64,000 nt of DNA from Pustulibacterium marinum (GCF_900116665.1 NZ_FPBK01000004.1:196525-260524), one strand, 5' to 3'; positions 55,188 to 64,000 are shown, counted from the stretch's first letter. The notes: a model not told the origin generated them from the letters alone. Numbers and translations: made by a program.

Positions 55188-57021
55188 CTTTTACTTCTCC
55201 ACAAGTAAGCATAGCCTTTCCTAAATAAGGATTTTTAATCTCTTTGGTAATACTCAACCAGTAAGCTCCTTTATTATTATCCGCCATCGGACAAAACTGT
55301 TCGTATACTTTTTGATTTACTCCAAAAAGCTTAATACCTTTTGATATTAGACCTGACATGTTTTTAAAATAATTTCGCTGTTTTTCCACATCTAAAGTTT
55401 CAGAAATAGCAGTAGCCGATTTGGAAATTTCTTTTGAAATGGTCATCCATTGATCATGTGCATTCTTATCTGTCAATTGTTTCATATCTACATTTCTCAT
55501 TGCTAATGACATTTCTTTAGCATAGCCGCTAGCTTTACTACTATCATCATTAACCAAAGCATCTTTTAATTTTAAATAAGTATAGAAGACTTTTTTCAAT
55601 TGAGTTCTAAACAACTCCGTGGTATTTATTCGTTCACTTATGCTGTTTTGATCTTTTTTATCTTCCCCTGTGGTTTTACTCATATTCATTTTTGAATGAT
55701 CAACACCCTTTATTTCTTTACTTCCTCCCATATTCATTCCTCCATGGTTATGCCCCGTCATAGCCGGACCTCCCTCTGGATTCATCATACTAGGTTTCCC
55801 CTCTAATTGAGCAGCAGCATCGATACTAAAAGTGCCATTAACTGCTATTTCTTCTCCTTCTCGCAATCCGTCTTTTACAACAAAACTATTTCCCAAAGAA
55901 GGGCCTAGGATGACATCTCTTAACACAAAACTTACTTCTTTAGAGGATTCATTTTTAACATATACTACAGAACGTTCTCCTGTCCACATTACAGCAGATT
56001 TAGGAATTACAATAGCTTTAGAGGTAAGAGGTAGTTTTGCTTCTACAGTTCCAGAAGCAAACATTTCCGGCTTCAATCTGAAATCAACATTCTTTATTTC
56101 GATTCTTGCTTTAGCTACTCTTGTTTGAGGATTAATTACAGGATCTATATAAGCTATCTTACCTGTAAATGTTTCCCCAGGAAGTGACGGTACCGTAAAA
56201 GCTACTTCATCCCCTTTTTTGATCCAAGGCATGTCTGTTTCGTATATATCGAACAACCCCCAAACACTACTAAGATTAGCTATTTGATACAGAGCTTTTC
56301 CCTTATTAACATAATCTCCAAGGTTAACCATTTTTTGTGTAACATACCCAGATACATCTGAATGTATTGGTAATTGCTCACTAACAGTTCCTGATTGAAG
56401 TATTTGTGCAATTTGCTTATCAGATAGTTTCCAATTTCTTAATTTTTCCTTAGCAGCATTAAAAAATTGGGGTTGCGTTTCTACAACTTTTCGTGCCTCA
56501 AAAAGTTCTTCCTGAGCCGTTACCAAGTCAGGTGAATATATATAAGCAATAATCTGCCCTTTATTAATATATTCCCCTGTAAAATTAACCATTAACCTCT
56601 CTATTCGCCCAGGAATATGAGAAGACTGAGAGTAAACAGATCGCTCATCCGCTTCAATTTTTCCATTTAATTTAATTAGTTTAACTGGATTCGTTTTGCC
56701 TACAATTTCAGTTGAAACATTGGCTAGTTCTAAAGCAGTTTTTGACATACTAATAGCCATTGGATCCAAATCAGAATTACTGTTGCTTTCTAAAGGAATC
56801 AAATCCATTCCGCATATTGGGCAATTACCGGGTTCTTTTTGTCTAATTTGCGGATGCATAGAGCAGGTCCAAATAGTCTCTTCTGATACTTCAGAAGAAT
56901 GATTATGGTGTTCTTCTTGCTTATTGGTAGTGGAACCTCCAAATAATAGCCATCCTAGCAAAAGACCTAAAACCATCATAGGTAAGGCTATTTTTATTAT
57001 TTTTTTTGTTTCTGATTTCAT
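55174..57021 (-). CDS. cusB: CusB-like efflux adaptor with heavy-metal-binding head and DUF3347 tail
   Basis: Periplasmic adaptor of 615 residues. The N-terminal membrane anchor (IALPMMVLGLLLGWLLF) is followed at about 50-78 by the heavy-metal-binding domain WTCSMHPQIRQKEPG then NCPICGMDLIPLE. The HlyD/biotinyl-lipoyl and barrel domains span about 105-410 (NKGQIIAYIYSPDLVTAQEELF; DVSGYVTQKMVNLGDYVNKG). A His/Met/Gly-rich linker at about 420-455 leads into a full DUF3347 domain (about 470-612) with VYEQFCPMADNNKGAYW and NPYLGKAMLTCGEV. Standard CusB proteins are about 400 residues, so the extension is a real domain fusion. The CusC-like gene ends 4 bases upstream. Substrate Cu(I)/Ag(I) is inferred from neighbours. 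Confidence 0.92.
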   Translation of the reverse strand: MKSETKKIIKIALPMMVLGLLLGWLLFGGSTTNKQEEHHNHSSEVSEETIWTCSMHPQIRQKEPGNCPICGMDLIPLESNSNSDLDPMAISMSKTALELANVSTEIVGKTNPVKLIKLNGKIEADERSVYSQSSHIPGRIERLMVNFTGEYINKGQIIAYIYSPDLVTAQEELFEARKVVETQPQFFNAAKEKLRNWKLSDKQIAQILQSGTVSEQLPIHSDVSGYVTQKMVNLGDYVNKGKALYQIANLSSVWGLFDIYETDMPWIKKGDEVAFTVPSLPGETFTGKIAYIDPVINPQTRVAKARIEIKNVDFRLKPEMFASGTVEAKLPLTSKAIVIPKSAVMWTGERSVVYVKNESSKEVSFVLRDVILGPSLGNSFVVKDGLREGEEIAVNGTFSIDAAAQLEGKPSMMNPEGGPAMTGHNHGGMNMGGSKEIKGVDHSKMNMSKTTGEDKKDQNSISERINTTELFRTQLKKVFYTYLKLKDALVNDDSSKASGYAKEMSLAMRNVDMKQLTDKNAHDQWMTISKEISKSATAISETLDVEKQRNYFKNMSGLISKGIKLFGVNQKVYEQFCPMADNNKGAYWLSITKEIKNPYLGKAMLTCGEVKDEIH

Positions 57022-57025
57022 TTGC

Positions 57026-58249
57026 TTATTGTTTTGCTGTGATATAATTTAATTTAGCCATTGCTATTTCATATTGTGTCAATGCACTTATTTTTAATTT
57101 ATTATATTTTAACAATTGTTGCTGCATCCGTAATACTTCTTCGAAATCTTTTCCTGAATTTCCGTAAGCAGTGAATAATAAATTAAGTACTTGCTCTGAT
57201 TCAATTATTTGTTCATCAAAGAGCGAGACCAAATCACTTTGCTGTTTTATGTCAAAAAGAGCCATTTCATAAGTCGACTTCAATGTATTTGATATTTCTG
57301 TTTTTTGCAGTATATAACTTTCTTGCATCAATTTAGCCTCCTTTGCAGCGGCCTTGTATTTACCTCTAAAAATAGGTAAGCTTACAGACAGCATTGGCAT
57401 TAGTACATCTTTACCATTATCCGTAATGAACATATCTGTACGTTTATCTACCATAACGTAATCCAATCCAATCCCAATTTTTGGTAAACCTTGCTTAAAG
57501 GCAGCTCTCTCGGTTGCCTGTGCTGCCTTAACTTTTAAATCCATCGAATTCAAAAGAGGATGACTTACAAGTAACGAATCTTTGAGATAATCAATTTGCG
57601 GTATATTAATCTCGAAACTTTCTGAAATTTCTATTTTCTCAAATTCATTACGATTGAGCAGTTTATTGAAAGAAGCCTGAAGTGGAATTTCTTTTTTCTT
57701 CAGTATTCCTAAATTAGTTTGTGCTTCCTTTAAAAAAACATCTACTCTTAAAACATCAACCAATGTTCCTACCCCATTCTTAAACTTCGTATTAGAAATG
57801 GTTTTGTACGACTCTAAAATGGCGATGTTATCTTCTTCAATTTTCATCCATTTTTTGAGTTCATACAAAGGAAAATAAGCTGCTGACACCTCATAATAAA
57901 GTTTGTTTTTAGCATCCAAGAAAGACTGATATTTAGACTCTGCCATGAATACAGCAGCATCACCTTGAGCCTTTAATGTTCCAAACCAAGGAAACATTTG
58001 GGTTAATGAAATCTTAGCCTTCTGGGCACCCACTCTGGTTTCAACTGGAGAAATAAAATAGCCAAAGGATAAATTAGGGTCAGGCAACGAGCTTACCTGT
58101 GGCACTTTTTGCAACGCAGCTTCAAACTCCTTATACTGTGAAAGCAATCCTGGATTACTCTCAGCTGCTATTTTAAAGTATTCATCTAAAGTCTGACCAT
58201 AAGATAGTAGACTCATGAAGATGAGTATGAACGTGATTACATTTTTCAT
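57026..58249 (-). CDS. cusC: CusC/TolC-family outer-membrane efflux protein
   Basis: 407 residues with a signal peptide ending SLLSYGQ. Two outer-membrane efflux repeats of long helices are visible (LDEYFKIAAESNPGLLSQYKEFEAAL; LYYEVSAAYFPLYELKKWMKIEEDNI; EVLRMQQQLLKYNKLKISALTQYEIAMAKLNYI). Such proteins form the trimeric exit duct of RND pumps. The start codon overlaps the stop of the cusA-like gene in the sequence TAATG, so translation is coupled. It is shorter than enterobacterial CusC (about 460), as is usual for this Bacteroidota subgroup, and has no lipobox. Confidence 0.92.
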   Translation of the reverse strand: MKNVITFILIFMSLLSYGQTLDEYFKIAAESNPGLLSQYKEFEAALQKVPQVSSLPDPNLSFGYFISPVETRVGAQKAKISLTQMFPWFGTLKAQGDAAVFMAESKYQSFLDAKNKLYYEVSAAYFPLYELKKWMKIEEDNIAILESYKTISNTKFKNGVGTLVDVLRVDVFLKEAQTNLGILKKKEIPLQASFNKLLNRNEFEKIEISESFEINIPQIDYLKDSLLVSHPLLNSMDLKVKAAQATERAAFKQGLPKIGIGLDYVMVDKRTDMFITDNGKDVLMPMLSVSLPIFRGKYKAAAKEAKLMQESYILQKTEISNTLKSTYEMALFDIKQQSDLVSLFDEQIIESEQVLNLLFTAYGNSGKDFEEVLRMQQQLLKYNKLKISALTQYEIAMAKLNYITAKQ

Positions 58250-61200
58250 TATACAATATTTTTTTTCAATTTTTTACTTTGCTTTCTTATAACTGTTTCC
58301 CTCCAATAAGCTTGAAGTACAGGTACTACAAACATGGTCATGATTTGAATAGTCATACCTCCAAATGTCGGAATAGCCATAGGGATCATGATATCTGCTC
58401 CTTTACCAGTTGAGGTTAGTACTGGTAAAAGTGCAATAATGGCTACTGCAGCTGTCATCATTGCAGGGCGTACTCTCTTTTTACCTGCTTCTAAAACTGC
58501 CGCTCTTACCTCTGGAATTGTATTTGGTTTTCGTTCTTCAAAAACTTGGTGAATATAAGTTCCCATGATAACACCATCATCAGTAGCTATTCCAAAAAGA
58601 GCAATAAAGCCAACCCAAACAGCTACACTTAAATTGATCGTATGCATTTGAAATAAATCTCTCATGTTAACTCCAGCAATGGCAAAATTCATGAACCAAT
58701 CCTGACCATAAAGCCACAACATTATAAACCCTCCTGCAAAAGCAACAAACACTCCTGAAAAATGTATAGAGGAAGCAATCACTGTCTTAAACTGAAAAAA
58801 CAATAACAAGAAAATAACAATCAAACTAATAGGAATTACAATAGCTAATCTTTTAACCGCTCTGATTTGATTTTCATAATTCCCTGAGAATTTATAGCTT
58901 ACACCATCAGGAACTATTAATTCACCCGAATCTATTTTTCTTTGAATAGCATCCTGAGCATCATTTACAACATCAACCTCTGCAAAACTTTCTTGCTTAT
59001 CGAAAAGGACATAGCCTACCAAAAAGGTATTCTCACTCTTGATGGCCTGCGGACCTCTTACATATTCAAAATCAACCAATTGAGACAATGGAATTTGAGC
59101 ACCTACTGGTGTTGGAATTAATATCTTACTTAAAGACTCTGAATCATCTCTTAACTCTCGTGGATAACGCACTCTTACTGGAAATCGCTCACGACCTTCT
59201 ACTGTAGAGGTAATTTCCATACCCCCAATGGCTGTTTCTATACTTTGTTGAACATCTTCAATGTTTAACCCATATCTAGATATTTCATCCCTATTAATAT
59301 TAAGATGCAGATATGGTTTTCCTACTATTCTATCTGCAAATACAGCTTCTGATTTCACAGAAGGAACCTCTTTTAGAATATTTTCTAACTGCATACCGAA
59401 ATTCTCAATTGTTTTTAAGTCAGGCCCAAAAACTTTAACACCCATGGGTGCCCGCATTCCGGTTTGTAACATCACTAATCGAGTTTCAATAGGTTGTAAT
59501 CTTGGAGCAGATGTAATTCCCGGAATTTTAGTAACCTTTACTATCTCATCCCATATATCATTAGGTGATTTAATATTTGCTCTCCAATTACGGAAAAACT
59601 CACCATTATCATCTTCAATTAAATCAGCTTTTGTGATTCCTTGCTTTAAAGCTTCTTCATTGGTTAAGGCTTCTTTTTGTGTTGTTATGAATCGATCTTT
59701 CTTATCTACTTTAAAACGAATTCTATGTCCGTCTTCATTTAAAATAAATTCAGGCTTATAGTTGATTACGTTCTCATACATAGATATTGGTGCTGGATCT
59801 AGCGCTGATTCTACCCTACCTAATTTACCAACGACTAATTCTACTTCCGGAATATTCCCCAAAAGTTTATCCAACTGTCCTACCACATTTTTATTGTATT
59901 CAACCCCTGAATGTGGCATAGATGTTGGCATTAGTAAGAATGAACCTTCATTGAGTGAAGGCATAAATTCAGATCCTATTCCAGGGAATCTATTTGAAGC
60001 TGCTTGCCATCCTGAAGTTTGTCTAACATTTTTCCAACCTACAGATTCAAGACCTTTTGCGACAACACCAAAAGTGCTATCAAAGCCTATCCACACCACA
60101 ATTCCAAAAAATAGAGTAACAAAAGGAATTAACATAAATTTGCCTTTATTTTCCAAGCACCATTTCAATACAGGTGTGTAGAGATGTACAATACCCATTA
60201 ATATTATAAGGATAATACCTACCAAGAACAGAACAAAGAAGTAGTTGATTATAACACCATTTTGAAGACCTAATGGCATCCATTCTTTGGTTAAAAAGAA
60301 TGATGCAATAAAGACTGTTAATCCTAAATTAATATAATTAGGGTATGTTTTGAATTTTTCCGGCCATTTAGGCTCAAACAGATTATTCAACCCAACAAGT
60401 GAAATAACAATCGGTAGCCACGTTTGAGTATAAAACACAAAAACAATTCCGGCTGTGACTAATAATATTGACCAAAATCTTCTTACTCGTTTCTTGTTAT
60501 AATCTATACCCAATACAAAATGTGCCAATGCCGGTAGTATACTTATACCTAAGAAAAACGCACTCAATAAAGCAAAGGTTTTGGTAAAGGCCAAAGGTCT
60601 AAATAGCTTCCCTTCCGAAGATTGCATCGCAAAAACAGGTACAAAACTTACTACAGTAGTTGCTAATGCTGTAGTAATAGCGGAGGCAACTTCTACCGTA
60701 GCCGTATAAATTACTTGAATGAGTTCTTTGCCCTTAGCATTACGATTCTCTGGCATTTCCATATGCCGGATTATATTTTCAACAAAAACAATTCCTACAT
60801 CCACCATCACTCCAATGGCTATTGCTATCCCTGACAGTGCTACTACATTTGCATCAACTCCTGCATATTGCATAACAACAAAGGTCATCAAGACGGCCAC
60901 AGGTAATAAACTTGAAATAATAATGGAAGCTCTAAGATTAAGTACAAGTACTAATACGACAATAATACTAATAAGGATTTCATGAGACAAGGCACTTTCC
61001 AGTGTACCAATAGTCTCATGTATTAGTTGGGTACGATCATAAAAAGGTACAATTGTCAATTGGCTTTCAACCCCATTTGATAGTGTCTTTTTAGGTAATC
61101 CTGGAGCTATTTCCTTTATCTTTTCTTTTAAATTATTGATAACAGCTAAAGGATTTGATCCATATCTAGCTACGACAACGCCCCCAACAACTTCCGCACC

Positions 61201-62088
61201 TCCTTTATCAAGTGCTCCTCTACGAGTAGCAGGACCTAGGCTCACTATCCCAATATCCTTAATCCGTATCGGAACATTATCATGTACTGCTACTACTGCC
61301 TTTTCGATATCCTCCGTATTCTTTATATAACCTAGTCCTCTAACCAAATATTCCGCTTGATTGACTTCAATTGTTTTTGCCCCAACATCTCTATTTGATT
61401 TCTTTACAGCTTGCATTACCATATGTAAAGGAATATTGTAGGCTTTAAGAGCATCTGGATTAACATCAATTTGATATTCCTGTACAAAGCCACCTATAGA
61501 AGCAACCTCAGAAACTCCATCAACAGCATTGAGACCATATTTAACATAAAAATCCTGAGCAGTACGTATCTCATGTAAATCCCAACCACCTGTTGGGTTA
61601 CCATCTTTATCCCTACCTTCAAGGGTATACCAGTATACTTGCCCTAATGCGGTAGCATCAGGCCCCAAAGTAGGAGTTACGCCATCCGGTAATAGACCTG
61701 ATGGAAGTGAATTTAGTTTTTCAAGTATTCTAGATCGAGACCAATAAAATTCTACATCATCGTTAAAAATGATATAAATACTAGAGAATCCAAATATAGA
61801 TGAACTACGAATTGTTTTAACACCAGGAATCCCTAGTAAATAAGTAGTCATTGGATATGAAATCTGATCTTCAATATCTTGTGGTGAGCGCCCAGTCCAT
61901 TTTGTAAAAACAATTTGTTGATTTTCTCCTATATCAGGAATAGCATCTACGGGCACTGGGTCATTAGGTAAAAAACTGGTATTCCAGTTGAATGGGGACG
62001 TAATCACTCCCCAAGTAACCAAAGTAATTAAAACCAAAACGGTTACTAACTTGTTTTCCAAGAAGTATTTTATAAGTTTATTAAGCAT
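58249..62088 (-). CDS. cusA: CusA/CzcA-family heavy-metal RND efflux pump
   Basis: Inner-membrane proton-driven pump of 1279 residues. Landmarks are the N-terminal helix (ENKLVTVLVLITLVTWGVI), FTKWTGRSPQDIEDQISYPMTT, SIFGFSSIYIIF, the central helix with AIGVMVDVGIVFVENIIRHME (proton-relay Asp), the porter-domain segments GKLGRVESALDPAPISMYENV and LQTGMRAPMGVKVFGPD, and KRVRPAMMTAAVAIIALLPV near the end. It is about 230 residues longer than Escherichia coli CusA. The extra length is mainly an insertion with additional hydrophobic helices at about residues 535-650. The gene is followed by cusC with overlapping codons. Copper/silver as substrate follows from the operon. Confidence 0.94.
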   Translation of the reverse strand: MLNKLIKYFLENKLVTVLVLITLVTWGVITSPFNWNTSFLPNDPVPVDAIPDIGENQQIVFTKWTGRSPQDIEDQISYPMTTYLLGIPGVKTIRSSSIFGFSSIYIIFNDDVEFYWSRSRILEKLNSLPSGLLPDGVTPTLGPDATALGQVYWYTLEGRDKDGNPTGGWDLHEIRTAQDFYVKYGLNAVDGVSEVASIGGFVQEYQIDVNPDALKAYNIPLHMVMQAVKKSNRDVGAKTIEVNQAEYLVRGLGYIKNTEDIEKAVVAVHDNVPIRIKDIGIVSLGPATRRGALDKGGAEVVGGVVVARYGSNPLAVINNLKEKIKEIAPGLPKKTLSNGVESQLTIVPFYDRTQLIHETIGTLESALSHEILISIIVVLVLVLNLRASIIISSLLPVAVLMTFVVMQYAGVDANVVALSGIAIAIGVMVDVGIVFVENIIRHMEMPENRNAKGKELIQVIYTATVEVASAITTALATTVVSFVPVFAMQSSEGKLFRPLAFTKTFALLSAFFLGISILPALAHFVLGIDYNKKRVRRFWSILLVTAGIVFVFYTQTWLPIVISLVGLNNLFEPKWPEKFKTYPNYINLGLTVFIASFFLTKEWMPLGLQNGVIINYFFVLFLVGIILIILMGIVHLYTPVLKWCLENKGKFMLIPFVTLFFGIVVWIGFDSTFGVVAKGLESVGWKNVRQTSGWQAASNRFPGIGSEFMPSLNEGSFLLMPTSMPHSGVEYNKNVVGQLDKLLGNIPEVELVVGKLGRVESALDPAPISMYENVINYKPEFILNEDGHRIRFKVDKKDRFITTQKEALTNEEALKQGITKADLIEDDNGEFFRNWRANIKSPNDIWDEIVKVTKIPGITSAPRLQPIETRLVMLQTGMRAPMGVKVFGPDLKTIENFGMQLENILKEVPSVKSEAVFADRIVGKPYLHLNINRDEISRYGLNIEDVQQSIETAIGGMEITSTVEGRERFPVRVRYPRELRDDSESLSKILIPTPVGAQIPLSQLVDFEYVRGPQAIKSENTFLVGYVLFDKQESFAEVDVVNDAQDAIQRKIDSGELIVPDGVSYKFSGNYENQIRAVKRLAIVIPISLIVIFLLLFFQFKTVIASSIHFSGVFVAFAGGFIMLWLYGQDWFMNFAIAGVNMRDLFQMHTINLSVAVWVGFIALFGIATDDGVIMGTYIHQVFEERKPNTIPEVRAAVLEAGKKRVRPAMMTAAVAIIALLPVLTSTGKGADIMIPMAIPTFGGMTIQIMTMFVVPVLQAYWRETVIRKQSKKLKKNIV

Positions 62089-62194
62089 TTAATTTGATAA
62101 TTAAACAATTAGACATATGTTAGGTAAAAACCGAATACAGCGTATTATCCCTAAAGCAAAGCTTTAAAGCATAATAACATCTAAAGTTTAAAAA

Positions 62195-62614
62195 TCAAAT
62201 TAAGTATGTCTCGTCTATCTTAAAGAGACACCTTACAACATGGGGTGAATTATATTCTTCAAAGGAGACAATCTTCTTATCAAAACTTACAAGAGGATTT
62301 ATGTATGTGTAGAAATAGGAAACAAGAAAAACTTGTTGATCAAAAGAAATTTTGTCAATAGAAAGTAATTGCAATTCATCTTGTCCGTTAACAACTAACT
62401 TTTCATTTCGACAGCAATCTTTTTTTATAAAACTACAATCTGCCGAACATGTCTTCTGCACTTCTTCTTTAGCGCAAGACTTAACATGTCCAAACATGGA
62501 GGAATCTACTAAAATATCACGACAAAAATGACTTTCAATAGCAAAAGAAAGAGTGGACACAAAAACTAAAAGTGCCATCAAACATGATACTATTTTGTAA
62601 AAAATCTTTTTCAT
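62195..62614 (-). CDS. HYC_CC_PP family small exported protein
   Basis: 139 residues from the ATG at 62614 (an upstream GTG at 62617 is possible). It has a signal peptide (IVSCLMALLVFVSTLSFA), then ESHFCRDILVDSSMFG, KSCAKEE, a pair DCCRNE, NGQDELQLLSIDKISFDQQVFL and the end DETYLI. This is the layout of flavobacterial HYC_CC_PP proteins, regularly found next to copper/heavy-metal efflux genes. The conserved His-x-Cys, lone Cys and Cys-Cys could bind metal. It is the first gene of the operon, 106 bases before cusA. The family function is not established. Confidence 0.82.
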   Translation of the reverse strand: MKKIFYKIVSCLMALLVFVSTLSFAIESHFCRDILVDSSMFGHVKSCAKEEVQKTCSADCSFIKKDCCRNEKLVVNGQDELQLLSIDKISFDQQVFLVSYFYTYINPLVSFDKKIVSFEEYNSPHVVRCLFKIDETYLI

Positions 62615-62622
62615 CACAATAA

Positions 62623-62659
62623 CAAAGGTATGACTTTTTTATTAAAGTTTAAGAAGTCA
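62623..62659 (-). promoter_or_regulatory. copper operon promoter with inverted repeat
   Basis: TACCTTTG (62630-62623 on the minus strand) matches TAnnTTTG fully and ends 8 bases before the ATG. Directly upstream, TGACTT-N17-AAGTCA (62631-62659) is an inverted repeat that fills the space between the -7 and the -33 region, a place where metal-responsive activators of the MerR type bind in other bacteria. No regulator gene lies nearby. Confidence 0.5.
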
Positions 62660-62824
62660 AGAAATATTTATTAATTATTTGCCAATAAATATTGTTACTT
62701 AACTTATCATATTTTATTTCAAATTCATTAATTCATATACAAAGTAAGGATATTGACCTATTAATATATATGATAAATATCATATTTACATAATTAATTA
62801 TCCCCCAAAACGGCTTTCAAATGA

Positions 62825-62849
62825 ACCTCGCCGCAGTAAGCTGCGAGGT
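62825..62849. repeat. GC-rich hairpin element, copy 1
   Basis: ACCTCGCCGCAG-TAAG-CTGCGAGGT folds into a stem of 9 pairs with a 3-base bulge and is followed by TATCTAAATCATTAAAA. A diverged second copy lies about 400 bases further on. Confidence 0.55.
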
Positions 62850-63224
62850 ATCTAAATCATTAAAACAATCTTAATTGACCTAAATGGATCTTTTCATTCT
62901 TTTTTTCTTTCCCTTAATTCCTAAATTTATATTTTATGACTTATTCATTAGCATATTGATCACTGTATTGACATAATAGCTATCTGACCAGAATTGTCAA
63001 CCTCACAACTCTTCTCTAACCCTATATCGATAAAATATAGATTGTAACAATATTCAATCTCTGGACATACTCTTATAAAACTACTATTTAATTCATCCGT
63101 CAAAATTGAACCTTAATATTTTATCGGACAAACCAAATGATATAATAACAAATTTTTATTGTGTCTTTAATGGAAATAATCACTCATAAATCCAATATCC
63201 ACTTTTCAAACTTTTCCTTTTTTA

Positions 63225-63258
63225 CCCTGCAGCAAGCTACGAGGAATTCTTTAGATTA
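63225..63258. repeat. GC-rich hairpin element, diverged copy 2
   Basis: CCCTGCAGCAAGCTACGAGG followed by AATTCTTTAGATTAAAA aligns with copy 1 at 62825 over the second half of the hairpin and the flank. The left arm has decayed. Confidence 0.45.
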
Positions 63259-63308
63259 AAATTCCATCTGTCATAAGGTCTTATTTGCAATAAATTTTCT
63301 CCTTACTT

Positions 63309-63773
63309 TTATTCTTTCTCCTGCTCTAACCGGTACAATATTTTTTTCATTTGGGCTATTTCGCGTTCTTGTGCTTCAATAATTTCTTTCGCCAATTTCT
63401 TGGCTTCAGGATCTTCAATATCTGCTCGTTTGCTTGTCATTATAGCAATAGAGTGGTGTGGTATCATCGCTTTCATCCATAGTACATCGTTCACGGGTTT
63501 TTGTGCTCGAACCATATACAAGGCGCCTATAAACAATACCAAACTACCTCCATAAATAGCTAAGTTTTTCTTTGTATTCTTGTACATTCCTAGCATTAGG
63601 GTAAGCATTATAACCGCCATACAAGCTATTCCCAAGCACGTCATATACAGTCGGGTTAAACTGAAGTATACATGATCTAACTCATATGCATTCAAATACA
63701 TAGTAATGTACATGGCTATGAACGAACATAACAACATTAATAAAAATTTACCGTAGTTTCCTCCTTTTTTCAT
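63309..63773 (-). CDS. DUF305 membrane protein
   Basis: 154 residues from the ATG at 63773; a start at 63836 would overlap the next gene upstream by 40 bases, so 63773 is preferred. Three hydrophobic helices (about 8-28, 40-62, 68-88) precede a short DUF305 domain: WMKAMIPHHSIAIMTSKRADIEDPEAKKLAKEI is the metal-ligand core, split here by its His pair HH and the following Met. It ends with EAQEREIAQMKKIL. DUF305 proteins are common beside copper genes. It is the gene after the right-edge DUF3347 gene and 24 bases from it, so the two are co-transcribed. The role in copper binding is inference. Confidence 0.85.
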   Translation of the reverse strand: MKKGGNYGKFLLMLLCSFIAMYITMYLNAYELDHVYFSLTRLYMTCLGIACMAVIMLTLMLGMYKNTKKNLAIYGGSLVLFIGALYMVRAQKPVNDVLWMKAMIPHHSIAIMTSKRADIEDPEAKKLAKEIIEAQEREIAQMKKILYRLEQEKE

Positions 63774-63796
63774 TTTGCTGATTTTTTTTAGTTGAC

Positions 63797-64000
63797 TTAT
63801 TTTTCTTTTGCAATAGTTTTCACCACTTTTCCACATTTAGGCATTTCATCTCCAAAATACGGATTGATATCATTGGTTACATCGGCATACCAGTCGGCTC
63901 CTTCATTATTAAAAGCCATAGGGCAATGCTTTAAATAGATAGTTCCGGCAGAAAGTGCATCTTCAAACATGGGACCGATAGCTGCTGTTAACTCCGAAAA
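63797..64000 (-). CDS. DUF3347 domain protein, C-terminal part (cut by window edge)
   Basis: The minus strand is open from the right edge to a TAA at 63797-63799 (67 codons). It encodes the end of a DUF3347 domain: TIYLKHCPMAFNNEGADWY and then NPYFGDEMPKCGKVVKTI, aligning with the C-termini of 51102, 52131 and the CusB-like tail at 55174. Whether it is a separate protein or the tail of a further efflux adaptor cannot be seen. Confidence 0.8.
   Translation of the reverse strand, partial: FSELTAAIGPMFEDALSAGTIYLKHCPMAFNNEGADWYADVTNDINPYFGDEMPKCGKVVKTIAKEK

Larger units (their letters stand above)
62618..63308. other. non-coding region upstream of the copper operon
   Basis: It holds the operon promoter (62623-62659) and two diverged copies of a GC-rich hairpin element (62825-62849 and 63225-63258). 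The rest is AT-rich with no open frame that looks coding. Confidence 0.55.

Noticed and set aside
59261..59761. Long plus-strand open frame inside the cusA-like gene
   Set aside because: It is antisense to strongly conserved RND pump sequence and has no family features of its own. The same applies to other antisense frames inside the SusC, GH and copper genes.

Overview
The window reads as a low-GC chromosome segment from a marine or plant-debris-associated member of the Flavobacteriaceae (Bacteroidota). The evidence is three SusC-type TonB receptors (one cut by the left edge), two SusD lipoproteins, a hybrid two-component regulator, Bacteroidota promoter boxes (TAnnTTTG) and flavobacterial small families (HYC_CC_PP, DUF6660-like, DUF3347). 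No rRNA, complete tRNA, CRISPR array, intact phage or intact insertion sequence was seen.

Layout. Positions 1-4648 hold the 5' end of a susC gene and its hybrid sensor/regulator (HTCS), with a direct-repeat operator candidate between them. Positions 5085-7161 hold two truncated genes (endonuclease/exonuclease/phosphatase family; xanthine dehydrogenase family) joined head to head at about 5465. The second also has a nonsense codon. Positions 7284-46083 are a large polysaccharide utilisation locus for a beta-mannan, most likely an acetylated galacto(gluco)mannan. It has two SusC/SusD pairs, a surface glycan-binding lipoprotein, a two-module binding protein, GH26 (x2), GH5 (x2), GH9, GH27, GH3, GH2, GH95 and GH130 enzymes, two AGE-type epimerases, three esterases, a sodium/solute symporter and an AraC regulator.

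How it works together (inference from families). Lipoprotein GH26 and GH5 enzymes cut mannan at the cell surface, and SusC/D pairs import oligomers. Esterases, GH27, GH2, GH95, GH3, GH9 and the second GH26 trim them in the periplasm. The SSS symporter would then bring mannobiose or mannosyl-glucose into the cytosol. There the leaderless epimerase and the GH130 phosphorylase convert mannobiose through mannosyl-glucose to mannose-1-phosphate and glucose. Four promoters in this locus share a box TGAYAAAATA followed, exactly 24 bases later, by a -7 box. This is the best new signal in the window and a strong candidate operator for the local AraC protein.

Positions 46084-51100 are a sparsely coding junction. 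They hold a small Cys-rich protein, a TonB receptor of visibly higher GC, hairpins, and remnants of a Fic-type gene, a repeat protein and possibly a transposase. Positions 51102-62614 form one minus-strand copper/silver operon: HYC_CC_PP protein, CusA-, CusC- and CusB-like efflux proteins, a multicopper oxidase fused to a CopB-like barrel, two DUF3347 proteins and a haem-binding protein. A DUF305 membrane protein and another DUF3347 gene (cut by the right edge) follow in 63309-64000.
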